From the NCBI GenBank assembly GCA_964587105.1, contig CAZPKG010000003.1:186001-250000 (forward strand): DNA of 64,000 bases, given 5' to 3'. The stretch is from JABWCQ01 sp964587105 (GTDB lineage Bacteria > Electryoneota > RPQS01). Within the stretch, counting starts at the first letter, position 1, and the number at the start of each line of letters is the position of its first letter. Shown here one piece after another: positions 50,201 to 54,508 of this stretch. Both the position numbers and the translations under genes were made by a program. The notes beneath the pieces are model-generated. The model did no database searches. It saw nothing but the letters and a program-made list of their open reading frames with translations, and was not told the origin of the DNA.

Positions 50201-52049
50201 AATTGATGGAGTCAGGCGCACCGGTCGGGGTATAGTAGTCAAGCCAGGAAATGATGGCGCCGGTCGGCGTGTCATCATCATCATCAGGAATTTGACGAAC
50301 ATCAAAACCGATCAAGTAAACCTTGGTCAGAACATCGATGTAGTTCGTCACATCATAGTTGCTTGTATCGACACCACTGAGGTACCAACGGATTGAATCC
50401 GGACTCAGGTTGGTATAATAGGTAGCAAGTGCGCTATCATAAGGCGAGAAGCGCTGATTGCAATAGTTGTCAACACCATCGTATGACCAATAGATGTCTG
50501 AACCAGGCAGTTCGGGCGCTTGGTTGTCCAAGCAAGCATCGCAACCTTCGATCGCGATATCCGGGTCGGCATCTGGAACTTCATAACCCCAAGCAATCGA
50601 GTTTGACGGGTTACCGGCATCGTCAATTGATTGAACATAAATGGAGTCGCCGGCAGCGGCGGCTTCGAATATACAGATTTCAAGCGAGTCCCAACCAAGC
50701 TGGTCGATTGGCACGTCAACCCAAATCAGGTTATTGGCGTTACCCGGATTGGCTCCAGCACCAAATCGAGCCGAAACCCAAAGGCTATCCACTCCGATCA
50801 TTCCGAAGTCGGCGTAGTTCTGCGGGAACGTGTCGCCAGGCTGAACCACCAAACCAAAGTTCACACCCAACCATTCAACGTCGTCGTTTGGAGCGCGCTG
50901 ATCGCAATCGACACGATCCGGAACGTAGCTGTAGGTAAGATCAACCGAGTCGCCGTCGCAGTTAATCGGGAATTTGCCCTGTGCTGCCTGCGTCGTACTC
51001 AGGAAGATTCGGAGCATATCGTTGCAACCGGCAATCGTGTCGTTGTCCATGTAGTTATTGTTAATAACCTGACAGGAGTCAACACAGTAGATATCAATAA
51101 CCGGCGGCAAGTTGTCGATCGGGCGAACACAGAAGAACGTGTCGATAGCAAATGCGGCAGGATCGGCAAGTACATCTGCCCAATCTTCACCGCCCGCATC
51201 ATCCCATTCAAAGCGAATAAGGAAGATGGTGTCCGAAGCACAGCCGTCGAATTCATTTTCCATGAAGCAGGGCTGAACTTCGATAGTGTCTTGCGTACCG
51301 CGCCAGTCCACCGCACCTTCGCATGTCACGCCGCCGACGTCCCAAACAAGGGTGTCACCAGCGGCAAGCGAGTCCATAGTAACGGCAAGTGCGCTATCCA
51401 GCCACATCGAGTCACCAATTGCGGCAATACCGTCGAACTGAATACCACCGTACTCAGCAAACTGAATAAAGGCGCAGCCCGAATTAATCGAGCAGGGCGC
51501 GGCAATGGTGTAACCTGCGTCGGCGCAGTGCGTGGCCTGTCCACCGGGGGGTGGCGTGTTTGCGAAGCCGAACCAGGTAATACCGAACTGCAACGGCGTG
51601 CCTGCGGCAACAGCAACACCTTCCGGATGGAAGGTAAGCGTCGCAACGATCAAGCAGCTGTCGGGATCGGAACCTGGGGCGCCATCAAGACCCGTATTGT
51701 CCGTCTTGATGTACGACATTTCGTAGAGCGAAGTCGTCAAACCTGACGGGCAATTGATGATGATCGTCGGATAGAGTGCCGGAATCAGCACACCGAGATC
51801 AGGATTCGGATCGAGACCTACGTCCACCGAATCGCAATAGGGGTCAAAATACGCTGCCCGCGCAGTCAACGTCAAGACGTCGCCGAGTTCATCGACGATG
51901 CCATTTGGCGTCGTGGCGGGATCTTCAACACAAACGGCATTGATCAGCGATTCAACGTTGATTTGTGCATTGGCAACTTGCGGAAGCACCAGTGCAGCCA
52001 TCAGGCTGATCGAAGTCATTAGCCACACAAAAAGAGTCTTGGACCTCAT
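29235..52049 (-). CDS. Giant secreted multidomain surface protein (about 7,604 aa) with T9SS sorting domain
   Basis: A single uninterrupted 22.8-kb frame. The ATG at 52049 has AGGAG 9 nt upstream and starts a signal peptide (MRSKTLFVWLMTSIS, LMAALVLPQVANAQ); the frame is open to 52220 but that would bury the signal. The body is a chain of Ig-like modules joined by linkers such as DNTAPRVTECWIGD, DTTPPSSMLWSVG, DNEAPVANIVSVW, DNTPPIAHAEPTYIG, DDTAPIIQVLTPLD. Two proprotein-convertase P-domains lie near residues 1660-1790 and 3025-3155, a CBM48-like module near 3990-4060, and Ca-loop-like acidic motifs (DNDADGLIDETGEG, DNDGDGLVDET, GDANRDCNLDRD). It is strikingly rich in Asp, Trp, Tyr and Cys and poor in Lys. 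The C-terminus (YNYPNPFTPEDG to NGVYLANVTV) is a type A sorting/FlgD-like domain. Function is unknown, probably adhesion or a surface layer. Confidence 0.9.
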   Translation of the reverse strand: MRSKTLFVWLMTSISLMAALVLPQVANAQINVESLINAVCVEDPATTPNGIVDELGDVLTLTARAAYFDPYCDSVDVGLDPNPDLGVLIPALYPTIIINCPSGLTTSLYEMSYIKTDNTGLDGAPGSDPDSCLIVATLTFHPEGVAVAAGTPLQFGITWFGFANTPPPGGQATHCADAGYTIAAPCSINSGCAFIQFAEYGGIQFDGIAAIGDSMWLDSALAVTMDSLAAGDTLVWDVGGVTCEGAVDWRGTQDTIEVQPCFMENEFDGCASDTIFLIRFEWDDAGGEDWADVLADPAAFAIDTFFCVRPIDNLPPVIDIYCVDSCQVINNNYMDNDTIAGCNDMLRIFLSTTQAAQGKFPINCDGDSVDLTYSYVPDRVDCDQRAPNDDVEWLGVNFGLVVQPGDTFPQNYADFGMIGVDSLWVSARFGAGANPGNANNLIWVDVPIDQLGWDSLEICIFEAAAAGDSIYVQSIDDAGNPSNSIAWGYEVPDADPDIAIEGCDACLDNQAPELPGSDIYWSYDGVDNYCNQRFSPYDSALATYYTNLSPDSIRWYLSGVDTSNYDVTNYIDVLTKVYLIGFDVRQIPDDDDDTPTGAIISWLDYYTPTGAPDSINWEWRNPVVPSLEEDACFTWYGKDGPDSLDPDFDFLSDFCPWGMLVGITEGRYMDAGGCNAVLGSDHDGITSILDGYTQLNALYAVVDSCFPTTTIALDLDTLNGPALGLGPDYGSINDPYLWVDGDDNPWLQFKARRFFTQGLLDTCLAEDLCYTIRLDSIYTQGAWPFGADSVIYYDHTDGLDGSFTRVCEPLQFFFNDINTDTISFEWGKEGPGGDPLPDGLYCLTLELQDNAGNVYRGDQMCIWLNGLGPEIDSIAIVNENLDCNLNFFAGESLCVWIQTDTSAQSVLFDFSCILNADSIAGSFDSVLVTTPYSTDGATFKRWSACMLVELGMIDTANVNANDYRIGEYDPDCLDPSDYGIINVKAFDSDGNYSQADTLDGTCIIALLGESRCPRIVGPIEFYFYDPDTIFPAGVIDLGDSINSLFAGFDDFGPMPEWNAMSPGSVDSSGAYDAITNPAHDQRHDSIFVRILLDTLSITNWDIVGPDTTYHDTLVLEFRNPNTVENRSRQIRKPLFIPACTNLDGAPPCEDPDNNTIYDGRLELDEHIGGLAEFRYQWNGTWFINAGTDSQMLVPITGQDTIIVSAWTVDGDSVIDSISVDTMYFLICDTTFASLDVDNDNPEFVEWTGIAPGAVDPITHSTATVDNIGWDGDCGFRYAEGDTFEIVVHADEQVHYDPNAYPNTDGSDYDGVYGHWLLTGNWQISLVDSTSGQLIDNGAAPGDWIQLELISVAPESIDVDEWEYTLRGRIYNMPADTFIYNACFVVRGAWDQGANPGRYNEPPFSDAFEFDSFEDTTFCVNLIPCDPWADGCPDVFGPDNILGWIAPEDTNITVAATIIETCEIHDCVPGVHADSLRVVEGDFQRITDDPNPWIVPDSVGAWYIYVGTGGDSLGWARDYFWTLRADSSDLATIWCDGSFLDFTIRFVSWEGVASAMLFDSCVQVDVNEPMWTNWFLWDSLGAVVDQMDLDGSCYDPENRFTLVGCVTDNGIDCPNGIGVGMDTTQMYADLSVLLQNPLMDNVKADSVVIVGLATEVYPYVGAPVAINDLDTAEVIINDPDAGLIQDVNVTIIDLQHTYDADLHIVLISPSGTEVSLSNYQGGSDDDFVNTVFDDEALDPISSGSAPFTGDFQPDGQLNDFDNEDPNGTWTLVIRDEVGVDVGVLNDWSLEITYYTGSPEEVKALAYWTFTPDEQFFCLASQEPWFRFHAATDMIGHHDRELFFQDTLNFCSDCVPPAIFTSEAYCECDTALAALEATEEEGIVVATSLPYLSNWSDVSFSICLFDVDHDSSLGLPEFQWADLSTIDTNYSWMQNFWAIDANTDALTDTACYYWGYGTCIEDDTDFDPQMFTLNQTYHNGDTIFVNFALTDLAGNIDTVLWPIAIYDSLPPIVDFIYTIGDDSVRAYITPGDDHIHVYADINGYVNDLVSSPEHVWADFSQFQCDSLSKSWYDTVYANYVEHLGGDNYRAWWGWYPGSWVGNPSDPAYLIEGDTTSLPWDTLSACESCSTWLVGAEGTYDSLWIYVTDPACNMGSYFNIWEASGCDSTVPDVDSVWVMGADSCAPGWFDGNSGEWIYVWAWMDSVFNGFEDTLRIDSMMADLSQFGAAYAWTQWTTPDFFGGAPVYGTVPDTSEDVPTYWAIETDCNGMTRLVAKWIVKHPETLDCGQLVTVPVKGQRQTGLGGSHGYYLDVEYGTGESFTAEYLSSVAWGDFTIETGFPGDPDLNGIDSVLVLQNSVYNLDWDSVLFVSVLMDNNCVVSPGDTVYDWSGVWINFPGFLDDPQQFVDTVFYNVNGDNIDSLVWIIPLYDEFGGGDLFNTNIASNRYWWGLHLSDTSCGMPEQFCNAADLDSVISFTIQNWNEPNPGMILLCDSNTVAGSDTDFVDMFNMDLWNNEKVSPDLTKENLYKIWHNTDGNYWNWYSHEDQNQTRFFVFVEDTVLQSDAIDNDADGLIDETGEGVDFYTADLRINEFPQVGHVDSMNVEGVWINYLWFADNFSEGRYDVKLYISDIYGHRDSLACGDFALTFFEDETCPEGIEITAVDFTDTDTLQVPWCWNGAITGQLSPNDFTADDSIFIGEDFDSLIVMLHDPNILDDNQPGSGVDTDPATGVDSSNWNAGGTSTVTLFDPNGVEVAFVQVFEEADGYAYSQRPVLLVDPTGNTLEGHPDGEYTITVVALDNMGNSCEYNWHFTLDRTCPDIQDFFVTHPGQLNAQTDLLTSWDYVELRANVFDSLGVFEYVAFDYAFDANRDDNVDAYTLWQTQNIWVAGSNSEDGHPEWPYAAYWNIRNLTWNSEDTLGMPPVNPDSCLNTWFLRVRAWDKFGNYCADTITVHITDDIAPLAYISEVDGDDTPQGALVECFEPNVDTDSLVELRAFDFQGGLYDPLPGDTAFAVFSYEDTETDAQFDEVTTDVTINVNDDFTIQDVNLVIENLNAYMQSCLRIELESPSGTIVTVMDDQGEDWYEYTEASFVLDDEAFMGMEYYNLWQMVDNDAYWPLNALSAFDGESSLGTWTLHLTNECGYENELGGWGLVIQERPIGGLATYQWFDLAKGMFQYKYFEAPGDYTPGNTNPAAGWVTIMTPGQDSVSYRQPGSEDFVAMWNVAGLPSHQYNLRFLSADVCDNVDALNTPVVTVRIECDTTAPMALICFPTPDLCVTNMHCDTSAWVPVQSTAPIMSDVDSIAYFFIDSLSVPGLGIHQFIGGTNSPDSVVNGWAFYHSTAWNTDNLLSGYYWLYAVAYDDAGLFDSDPIMTRVFVDNTAPRVTECWIGDYSGDQFASIQTIGEGVYFYLRANAEDNIGLDQSCGLSGVQFQFLDRFGNWKNLETAYEWNEAWGADVYVSSNYGFVDEPDYNGYYELGVTFNNFGNSPLDSVRFRAYAIDDVENEGWGQNNMQGDANRDCNLDRDLECGAEICCSAIEIRDELPSGTHLWCFNHAWFQWGLPQYSEPTTPIYDGDKYSTCNYQTPIDTLLLVANVADYVEDEWLMYFKFWRADGTTDTFDVPNDYTMNPALPRNADSAVVLESTWDSVYVVWPGVRAFLDSADAADGLVYSRWDFAAIVEDLTGNQEPYSYNQNACFIYTFCPPNTPITDVSYVTNDVNDPENRVRVNEPVAWEDSETDTIEVLYNRTTHPDSHDPEALVLFQVDASAIRNCHDDSVDVFNIELWQLDEEGDLQSLCDDGALVDFSYFDDFKAWDQYPPDNNGSQYQMGLYLDNSYEPGVYNFAVVVNYHVYAPFADDTLNEGDTDCDGIVEGNDYTKIDLVVRVVNVNEPQVVYCYPPYADVCGAHNTVPLSANDVSDPSYFSGDITQVAFERWDGDSWEPVIDPVTGVNYDTNPGNATVRFQLDEKEVPGMAGWYYDRHSNPIYSWYAERDLFPDVAVYVWNEETFYPMTDDGNGFWTVDINLNHGDESCFEYSFVIDANDNNLWEANGVDRWVDDPRNIDWDNQEPIAYDRCDIDETDEAFGQEAAFSTICLCEYVVNFNSQTVGDGHHEFRTVVTWYDGIAYHVIENPAPGDSLHVFFVDNDAPVATHDIEFDNFWLNGGRCDDADDVYFVTDIQPVDGDYDLVVEDICAVIYQVSLTSNPFADSSWVNVDTIYSNDDMGWTEAWPGIWGAINPITDNIDNDGDGLVDETYDVQAGDGRGEENTLFWSRSIVTDHCGNTYCTVAESIWVDVSEPRACISLVGGEEPGVDGNDVVVVPDSRDLEIVATNQDYAGFDQSILGVFQYRTLNPIGSWTNIQADTLSNDTVRHIGNTITATWDLLSYFQETGNDPEGWYQLRVIAIDTVNNTDLCDNDVCYVTIRLNDIQPAARIEIFSIINENEESAVSCTVDSSYYIHADDPYCVQAIFAPTNIDTGLASITFQYAEVNGGVPSAWRNIETIYDPINNGLNGDTTACVSFQPQPEDVGDQEIFWLRAIIEDYNGNDTSDAVVLYVDALPPTGDGLAEGTLPVETACGDRCRFDIEDGNAFIVMTFDPDQLSGEFNEDNVWLTAIREDSQYAYTFGAMTRGDDDEWYFDFGGDLCNYWLEHRYENGEGGQYPVLDYGCYTFTVHFTDCQGNEDSVIVTTNCGDESTSLVCIDCYPTVPEHTDIQRLEYTGYDCVEEQTAVLTDEILDGTTEIGGDQQVVVSGVLPDYEQDVWYMVLYVESDDAGVSETAVDTFWWNPTFDSHLNPNWSISWWLADTTDEGAAMYPSGYYRVWARAHDAICQIEPTEMLDEFWVHVDQAEPVGDITQVNGQPVTPENTWFEINSGDDNPATLWVDWTDGLTPDDSTQTNNIVQVWAKNIWHPNQADAWTLVGYIPSPCNPHYVELDLTGITCGDSLHLVPIVQDRWGNGDLDVERVMDAYDAGHAISIYIFDTTPPSSMLWSVGISEQPWCDEDREQGVDGLWIVDQQTRTVSIGALGDAHDIWLHAFSMIGDNWPENPGDIQRVYFEYSLDGTTWFEIGVDETDEIPCEWNGNEPTPWWSGIDHEVFWSQVWDVSGLAGDIQVRTWAEDECGNLEEMQTYTVSLDVIAPMAKVFVWPNGVNIDNLESCADWTEPQVADSLERFDLVTLGACADEEAGDAYGAIWYIKRADDHPLAMWSWCNLGDDSTGPFSENNVDFWNGECPSPEAGVWYDVAVLTTDQAGNELTWTQFLNYGAGTTWEEKWQSLIDQGYVKRFRVVDHVAPLAHSLEVAPDCTPDSSMIYLHGNIELYATVDDRDVVAVTFAFLEVGSAGPWTVIERVEGEGPQDFGPAEGYWNTELLNGVYWLGAFAEDSYGNMNGNLALGESGAPNALLQVNVDNEAPVANIVSVWRTSDPNHTPLTELERGSEVTFQIEAQDNMTVRKVRFYYRHTNGDPNAWTQVGGDRTWPFSFNWTVPTDFVVGWNYDFAAVAVDYCEQTDQFDDQGNYIIDWTAPVIDEEANISIYAINDFFDVEGTPHVNGTEICLFAESEPYLDHVRFIFVSNTGDTTEIRTVQGTIGQTDWSNCGGSGSYWDVTTLPEGPGQICAIGSADLGGELVTRATDCRNIIIDHSLPYTLNGRLPNSHGLLGGYCELVSEPGDNLEDIWVHFNNATTDAGLDTVWFEWKWAESPNDPEFWYNIGYAYRDLGVTGNWVYPWDVYTYFTTEWDGCGTISLRAVLSDNAIPTSNLAYVLFADTVRVDNCPPDVQFTNVNGDLTPDNTVIPWGEVVNMVATAEDVFGQGGNSNIDRVCFYGTTDAESEGDLISCDSQGPLWSAQLATTNIDPNSNYYLRVIAWDQAGNCSEHVITIYVEDSQYQRACIVGYDDDNEFGCNDYLYAVTDDCDPNWTSEVQFQVSTNQGQTWIPLSEAISSRVDQCNDWLAWHLWQVTLEFSEYPANAWFRAVAWDESGNVDPSPPIWRRQDVTVTEETQIFAPDWVRVPSNGEEQPWVLTTLEDYTENCYIEAGVVCIEPEAGSSYYAGEMPSNTLPCQLEDEDGRITVFTSNKVTQGDNTFIQMTTYFMDIHEANYQGGSNGTLASEDGVLEVTIPAWGTGWRGSLWFQPYLASQSHSLVPAYQYYYTLISDVEEVQSDDLDELDIVQPASSFRMRFDNSLLPENAEEWQVVVAYWNWDASDESGQNEGMWQEWGITYNDRDLENGIVDFQWTPDWDISDVTNICPDRVRFGVFITTIRPIDEFVRMNNGGDCDVFYEDLTYYNGMPVVDCNPMWWVVLGEGEYPPTPDRVDVWLDGIRIVNDGEVAEMEDIEGYEDCYYDELFTTHYDDVSGMYSVQLNPDYYSCPPWFGCLTQGNHTIQFFVDDRPTNITPFYVDNTPPIAHAEPTYIGDVSVTLWADLIDRESGIDTISVYLDLANCGVENSDYVHEITAEAMHFEPIMENDVQIGYRASVTVQWDGLIESIFSDWYDDEYPYYSEALSCPLTMCAHWHVYNNVCNYNEETQDYRYTVDIVPPVITPVGPVGAAIDDDHDGNANEDGVDCENNDGDFFWTQDWGWRDRYDEDPINFETATFNCGERPAIRGSISDWGRCCYGASGIDLNGVQWVIDGTPFTIADTANAGLNFFVNQPGQNDFTFNFGGISSGEAADVFYTPGDHEITMHVPDNAGNIGTTDAQTITWAWHVDCPGPAVEFNPGDCATWFNPEYSVENPQEFTFVVSTVESAPIAPNGIEYVVRTVPDSIVLLGPVTIDPNGQDEVEVTFNLSASFPDGQTAISVDVTTRNIFATQGDDDGTNHSSMTYTADGCAPVESAHFPATGDSVQNDGNVVVEVHFNDDCDGALFSNDGGTVTLGKSSATVNSTTGGKTADVSKSGTLSEREEAGSLDDNGSGVVANRTYFILVPPRGEVRRYEEEGDFIERTRSSAKIVLVDPVAGVWTVNAYAEDCVGNLATWTWTFRVLSNGPVVHFTTNDDATCQYNGFWNPDRPLYFAATVEENDGANVRNGDISVHFVGLFDNNGTIEEQDLTANVNLNISPAYDNGNVEQTFEITGEATFGDFGGLGVPSDIRIVITAGDQYGAVTELVQTWVVDDTAPIIQVLTPLDSSVVNGDNQVTISARFYDDEDASAVGKPCDATILMDKNITPTTGFIGGINMKGSKGESAATITTTKMDLGAWRDAMTRGISSLDGNSGVDLDCIEYRLLNQDNGQWTDLMPNSVISGGIINWVGNLEDGQYSVVLTVCDYVCNTSSEIWSFQVVSFDGCLADVRFHEPYHVSAMPHCFEATVACEQVDRATVTMTVEGAMLVDDQLVFAPIVVDAPVTFNADTASYCANFDLTGLNSIRVTLNGNFTSGAPMAPISQLYTVDVAAPIFTNVQPTSDDDHPLAVLEPLTFRVDFAEVGTVGLDPASVRIWMTADDGSAVPGESNVSIAGNGLTGYATLAFAGLEAGYYTLHAEVSDLAGNRATGEWLNRVGHKAIAIGGETYNYPNPFTPEDGYTTFVLPIEAGSGNGAYVSIKMYDFSGRFVATVYEGTLADNNTAITWAGTNDKGEEVANGVYLANVTVSGDGKTVNNIVKVAYKKEQN

Positions 52050-52058
52050 TCTGTGGTT

Positions 52059-52063
52059 CTCCT
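52059..52063 (-). promoter_or_regulatory. Shine-Dalgarno site of the giant gene
   Basis: AGGAG on the minus strand, 9 nt before the ATG at 52049. It supports starting translation at the signal peptide rather than at the upstream in-frame codons. Confidence 0.75.
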
Positions 52064-52400
52064 GAATATGGGAAATCATCTTAGTCCGAATGTAAGGGGC
52101 TGCGTCGGATACGCATGCCGAATGCCCACTCGACGGGCTGTTCACCCTGTGGGCACTGTGGATAACTTGCGTGGTCATGAACTGATTGTTCAATTCTGAA
52201 GGGTTACTAGAATCTGGCATGAACGCATCCGTATTTAATCAACCCAGCTTGAGGAAAAAAACACAAGCTTCCATTTCGCGGTGCCTCGCGGCGACCGTTT
52301 TGGGAAGTTTTGGTTTTTGGGGGTATGCTGGAATTCAAGAACTTACTAACGGGGGTCTGACCTAAGTTCAAAAAAGTTCTATACTGGTCAAAGTTCCCCA

Positions 52401-52429
52401 AATATAGTCAATCGGAATCAACTTGTCAA
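52401..52429 (-). promoter_or_regulatory. Strong sigma-70-like promoter of the giant gene
   Basis: On the minus strand TTGACA (52424-52429), a 17-bp spacer and TATATT (52401-52406). The -35 is a perfect consensus and the -10 differs from TATAAT at one base. Transcription would start near 52394, leaving a leader of about 345 nt. Confidence 0.75.
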
Positions 52430-52616
52430 GGAAAATGTTTTGCCTATTTTTAACATTCTCAACCCTCGGCAAAACGAAAGTCTATAATCCTCAGTGGGTT
52501 CGCTATCGACAGAGACCCTCAGGGGCTACGAACTGTCTATCTCAATGTTTCTTATAGAGCTTATAGCAACTGCAAGGGCGAGCCTATGGCCCAAGCCGTG
52601 GCAAAATGCAAGCCAA

Positions 52617-53447
52617 TTAGCAAGGCGTTGCGGTGGAGGCCAAGATCATTGAGCGGACGATTTTTGAGGAAACTACTGAGGATACATGACTTGAGTCGTA
52701 ATCGGGGGATAGCTCGACGACATCCCAGCCCACCCATTGTGAACCAGAAAGTGCCATAATCCAGCTTTGCAACGTGGCAAAACTGACCCCCCCGGGTTCC
52801 GGGGTGCCTGTTCCTGGAAGTATAGATGGATCAAGCACATCCAAATCTAACGTCACATAAACAGGCCGGTTAGCAATCCATGCACTCAGAACTGACGGTG
52901 AAACGGTGTCTGGACGGTAAGTTCCAAATTTCTTAGCTATTTCGAACTCCTCCCGTGGTCCAGACCTTGGCCCAATCTGCAAAATCCGTGACGGATCAAC
53001 AAACTCCATGATCCGGCGCATAACCGTAGCGTGCGAGAGCTTGGTCCCAAGGTAGTCATCTCGCAGGTCAAGATGCGCGTCAAACTGCACCAAAACGAGG
53101 TCAGGATGGCGCTGAAACGCAGCTTTGACCAACGGCAGGCTGACCAGATGCTCCCCCCCTAACCCCGCCGGTAAGACCCCCTTGTTATAGAGTTCGCCAG
53201 CGGCTTGTTCAATGAGTTGGAGGCTTTCTAACTTATCCCCGGGAGGCAAAATGAGGTCGCCGAGGTCTGCAAAATGCACGTCTTCAAGGTCTCGATCGGC
53301 AACCGGACAGTAAGTTTCAATACCGTCCGACACGTTCCTAATTGCCGCAGGACCAAATCTCGTACCTGGTCGAAACGAGCATGTTCCGTCATACGGCATT
53401 CCAAACAACGCCAAACGAGCGCCCTCGAGAGACTCTCGCGCACCCAT
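52617..53447 (-). CDS. speB: Agmatinase-family ureohydrolase
   Basis: 276 residues. Removes urea from agmatine to give putrescine, or from aminopropylagmatine to give spermidine. The three Mn-binding motifs are present: GLGGEHLVSLPLVKA (about 97-111), VQFDAHLDLRDDY (about 121-133) and VTLDLDVLDPSILPGTG (about 195-211). FRPGTRFGPAAIRNVS near the N-terminus is also characteristic. ATG at 53447. It lies downstream of speE with a 67-bp gap in the same direction. Which guanidino substrate is preferred cannot be told from sequence. Confidence 0.9.
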   Translation of the reverse strand: MGARESLEGARLALFGMPYDGTCSFRPGTRFGPAAIRNVSDGIETYCPVADRDLEDVHFADLGDLILPPGDKLESLQLIEQAAGELYNKGVLPAGLGGEHLVSLPLVKAAFQRHPDLVLVQFDAHLDLRDDYLGTKLSHATVMRRIMEFVDPSRILQIGPRSGPREEFEIAKKFGTYRPDTVSPSVLSAWIANRPVYVTLDLDVLDPSILPGTGTPEPGGVSFATLQSWIMALSGSQWVGWDVVELSPDYDSSHVSSVVSSKIVRSMILASTATPC

Positions 53448-53514
53448 GTAAACCTGAGTTCGGGTTGTCGGAATATTGAAGGGAGTGGATCCTATCAGAA
53501 AAGAAGACGAGACG

Positions 53515-54354
53515 TCAAACGACGCCTAATTCACGGGCGAGAAACGCAGGCACAGCGAACGCGGCGTCGTGCACAGCAGGTGTATAATATTTAGAATTCT
53601 GCGTGATCTCTTGCATACGCTCTATCCGCGCGGACTCAAGCGGATGCACTTTATCAGAGGCAAAAAAGAAACTCCACCAACCATACGGGTAGGTTGGAAT
53701 CACTGCTCCATACCAATGAGCTTGCGAGAAATTCTGGAGGAGTACATCACGAATATTTCGCAGTCTGGAATCGGGATCCCACGGACTATGCGATTGAGTC
53801 ACGAGCACTCCGCCCTCGCGCAACGCGCCCTTGGTGAGCGCGAAATACTCTTGTGTGAAGAGCACTTCTCCGGGACCGATTGGATCGGTTGAATCGGAGA
53901 GAATTATATCGAATTCTCCCTGGTGATTCTTGAGGTATTCAAAGCCGTCACCGACCTGAATATCTACTCGTGGATCATCAAGTTTAGAAGTATGGTCCGG
54001 AAAATATTTGCGGCACACATCGATCACATCGCCGTCAATCTCGGCCAACACAACACGCTCGACACCGGGATGCCTAAGCACCTCACGAACCGTGCCGCCA
54101 TCTCCCCCACCGACCACGCAAACGCTCTTGGGAGCCGGATGCGAAACCATTGCGGGGTGGGTCAGCATTTCGTGATAGACAAACTCATCCTTCTCGGTGG
54201 TCATCATGCAGCCATCGAGAACAAGGGTCTTGCCCCACCGCTCGGTCTCCACGATTTCGACAAGCTGGTATTTAGACTGTTTGGAGTACAACACTCCGCC
54301 AGCCTTCCAGCCGCCACGAATCGGCCCGTATGTTTCAGTTAACCAGAGTTCCAT
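53515..54354 (-). CDS. speE: Spermidine synthase (aminopropyltransferase)
   Basis: 279 residues. Transfers the aminopropyl group of decarboxylated SAM to putrescine, or to agmatine in some lineages. The N-terminal beta-strand domain carries SKQSKYQLVEIVETERWGK and LVLDGCMMTTEKDEFVYHEM. The binding motif is VVGGGDGGTVREVLRHPGV, then VVLAEIDGDVIDVC, and the catalytic Asp region is IILSDSTDPIGPGEVLF. All residues of the usual active site appear present. ATG at 54354. It is separated from the pdaD gene by a strong terminator, so it probably has its own promoter. Confidence 0.93.
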   Translation of the reverse strand: MELWLTETYGPIRGGWKAGGVLYSKQSKYQLVEIVETERWGKTLVLDGCMMTTEKDEFVYHEMLTHPAMVSHPAPKSVCVVGGGDGGTVREVLRHPGVERVVLAEIDGDVIDVCRKYFPDHTSKLDDPRVDIQVGDGFEYLKNHQGEFDIILSDSTDPIGPGEVLFTQEYFALTKGALREGGVLVTQSHSPWDPDSRLRNIRDVLLQNFSQAHWYGAVIPTYPYGWWSFFFASDKVHPLESARIERMQEITQNSKYYTPAVHDAAFAVPAFLARELGVV

Positions 54355-54428
54355 AAGTCACTTAGGGGAGACAGAAGATACTGAACAGCTCTCAGAATCT
54401 CAACACCCTTCAGCGGGTCTGAGTCTGT

Positions 54429-54456
54429 AAAATAAAGGAGTTACGACTTTTTGCAA
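54429..54456 (-). promoter_or_regulatory. Possible promoter of speE-speB
   Basis: On the minus strand TTGCAA (54451-54456), 16 bp, TATTTT (54429-54434), directly beyond the pdaD terminator. Each hexamer matches consensus at four positions, so the case is weak. Confidence 0.35.
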
Positions 54457-54489
54457 AAGAAATCGGCCTCCTAACAATAGGAGGCCGAT
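54453..54489 (-). terminator. Rho-independent terminator after pdaD
   Basis: Perfect 11-bp stem ATCGGCCTCCT (54462-54472) with AGGAGGCCGAT (54479-54489) and a 6-nt loop. On the minus strand it is followed by TTCTTTT and lies 19 bp after the stop at 54509. Confidence 0.93.
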
Positions 54490-54508
54490 AGTTTAACATT
54501 GAATTACT

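Larger units (their letters stand above)
52050..52616. other. Upstream region and long leader of the giant gene
   Basis: 567 bp with no supported gene. From 52401 down to 52050 it would be an untranslated leader of about 345 nt, given the promoter at 52401-52429. In the leader TGCCCAC (52123-52129) and GTGGGCA (52149-52155) can pair around a 19-nt loop, about 75-105 nt before the ATG. A single DnaA-box-like 9-mer sits at 52157-52165. The section 52430-52616 follows the ureohydrolase stop, and I see no convincing terminator in it. Confidence 0.55.

Noticed and set aside
52157..52165. Perfect DnaA-box 9-mer TTATCCACA on the minus strand, as a possible replication origin.
   Set aside because: A single match; about 0.5 are expected by chance on both strands of 64 kb. 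No cluster of boxes, AT-rich unwinding element or dnaA/dnaN gene is present.
52050..52220. N-terminal extension of the giant protein to 52220.
   Set aside because: It would place 57 polar residues before the signal peptide; the ATG at 52049 has a proper AGGAG and exposes the signal.
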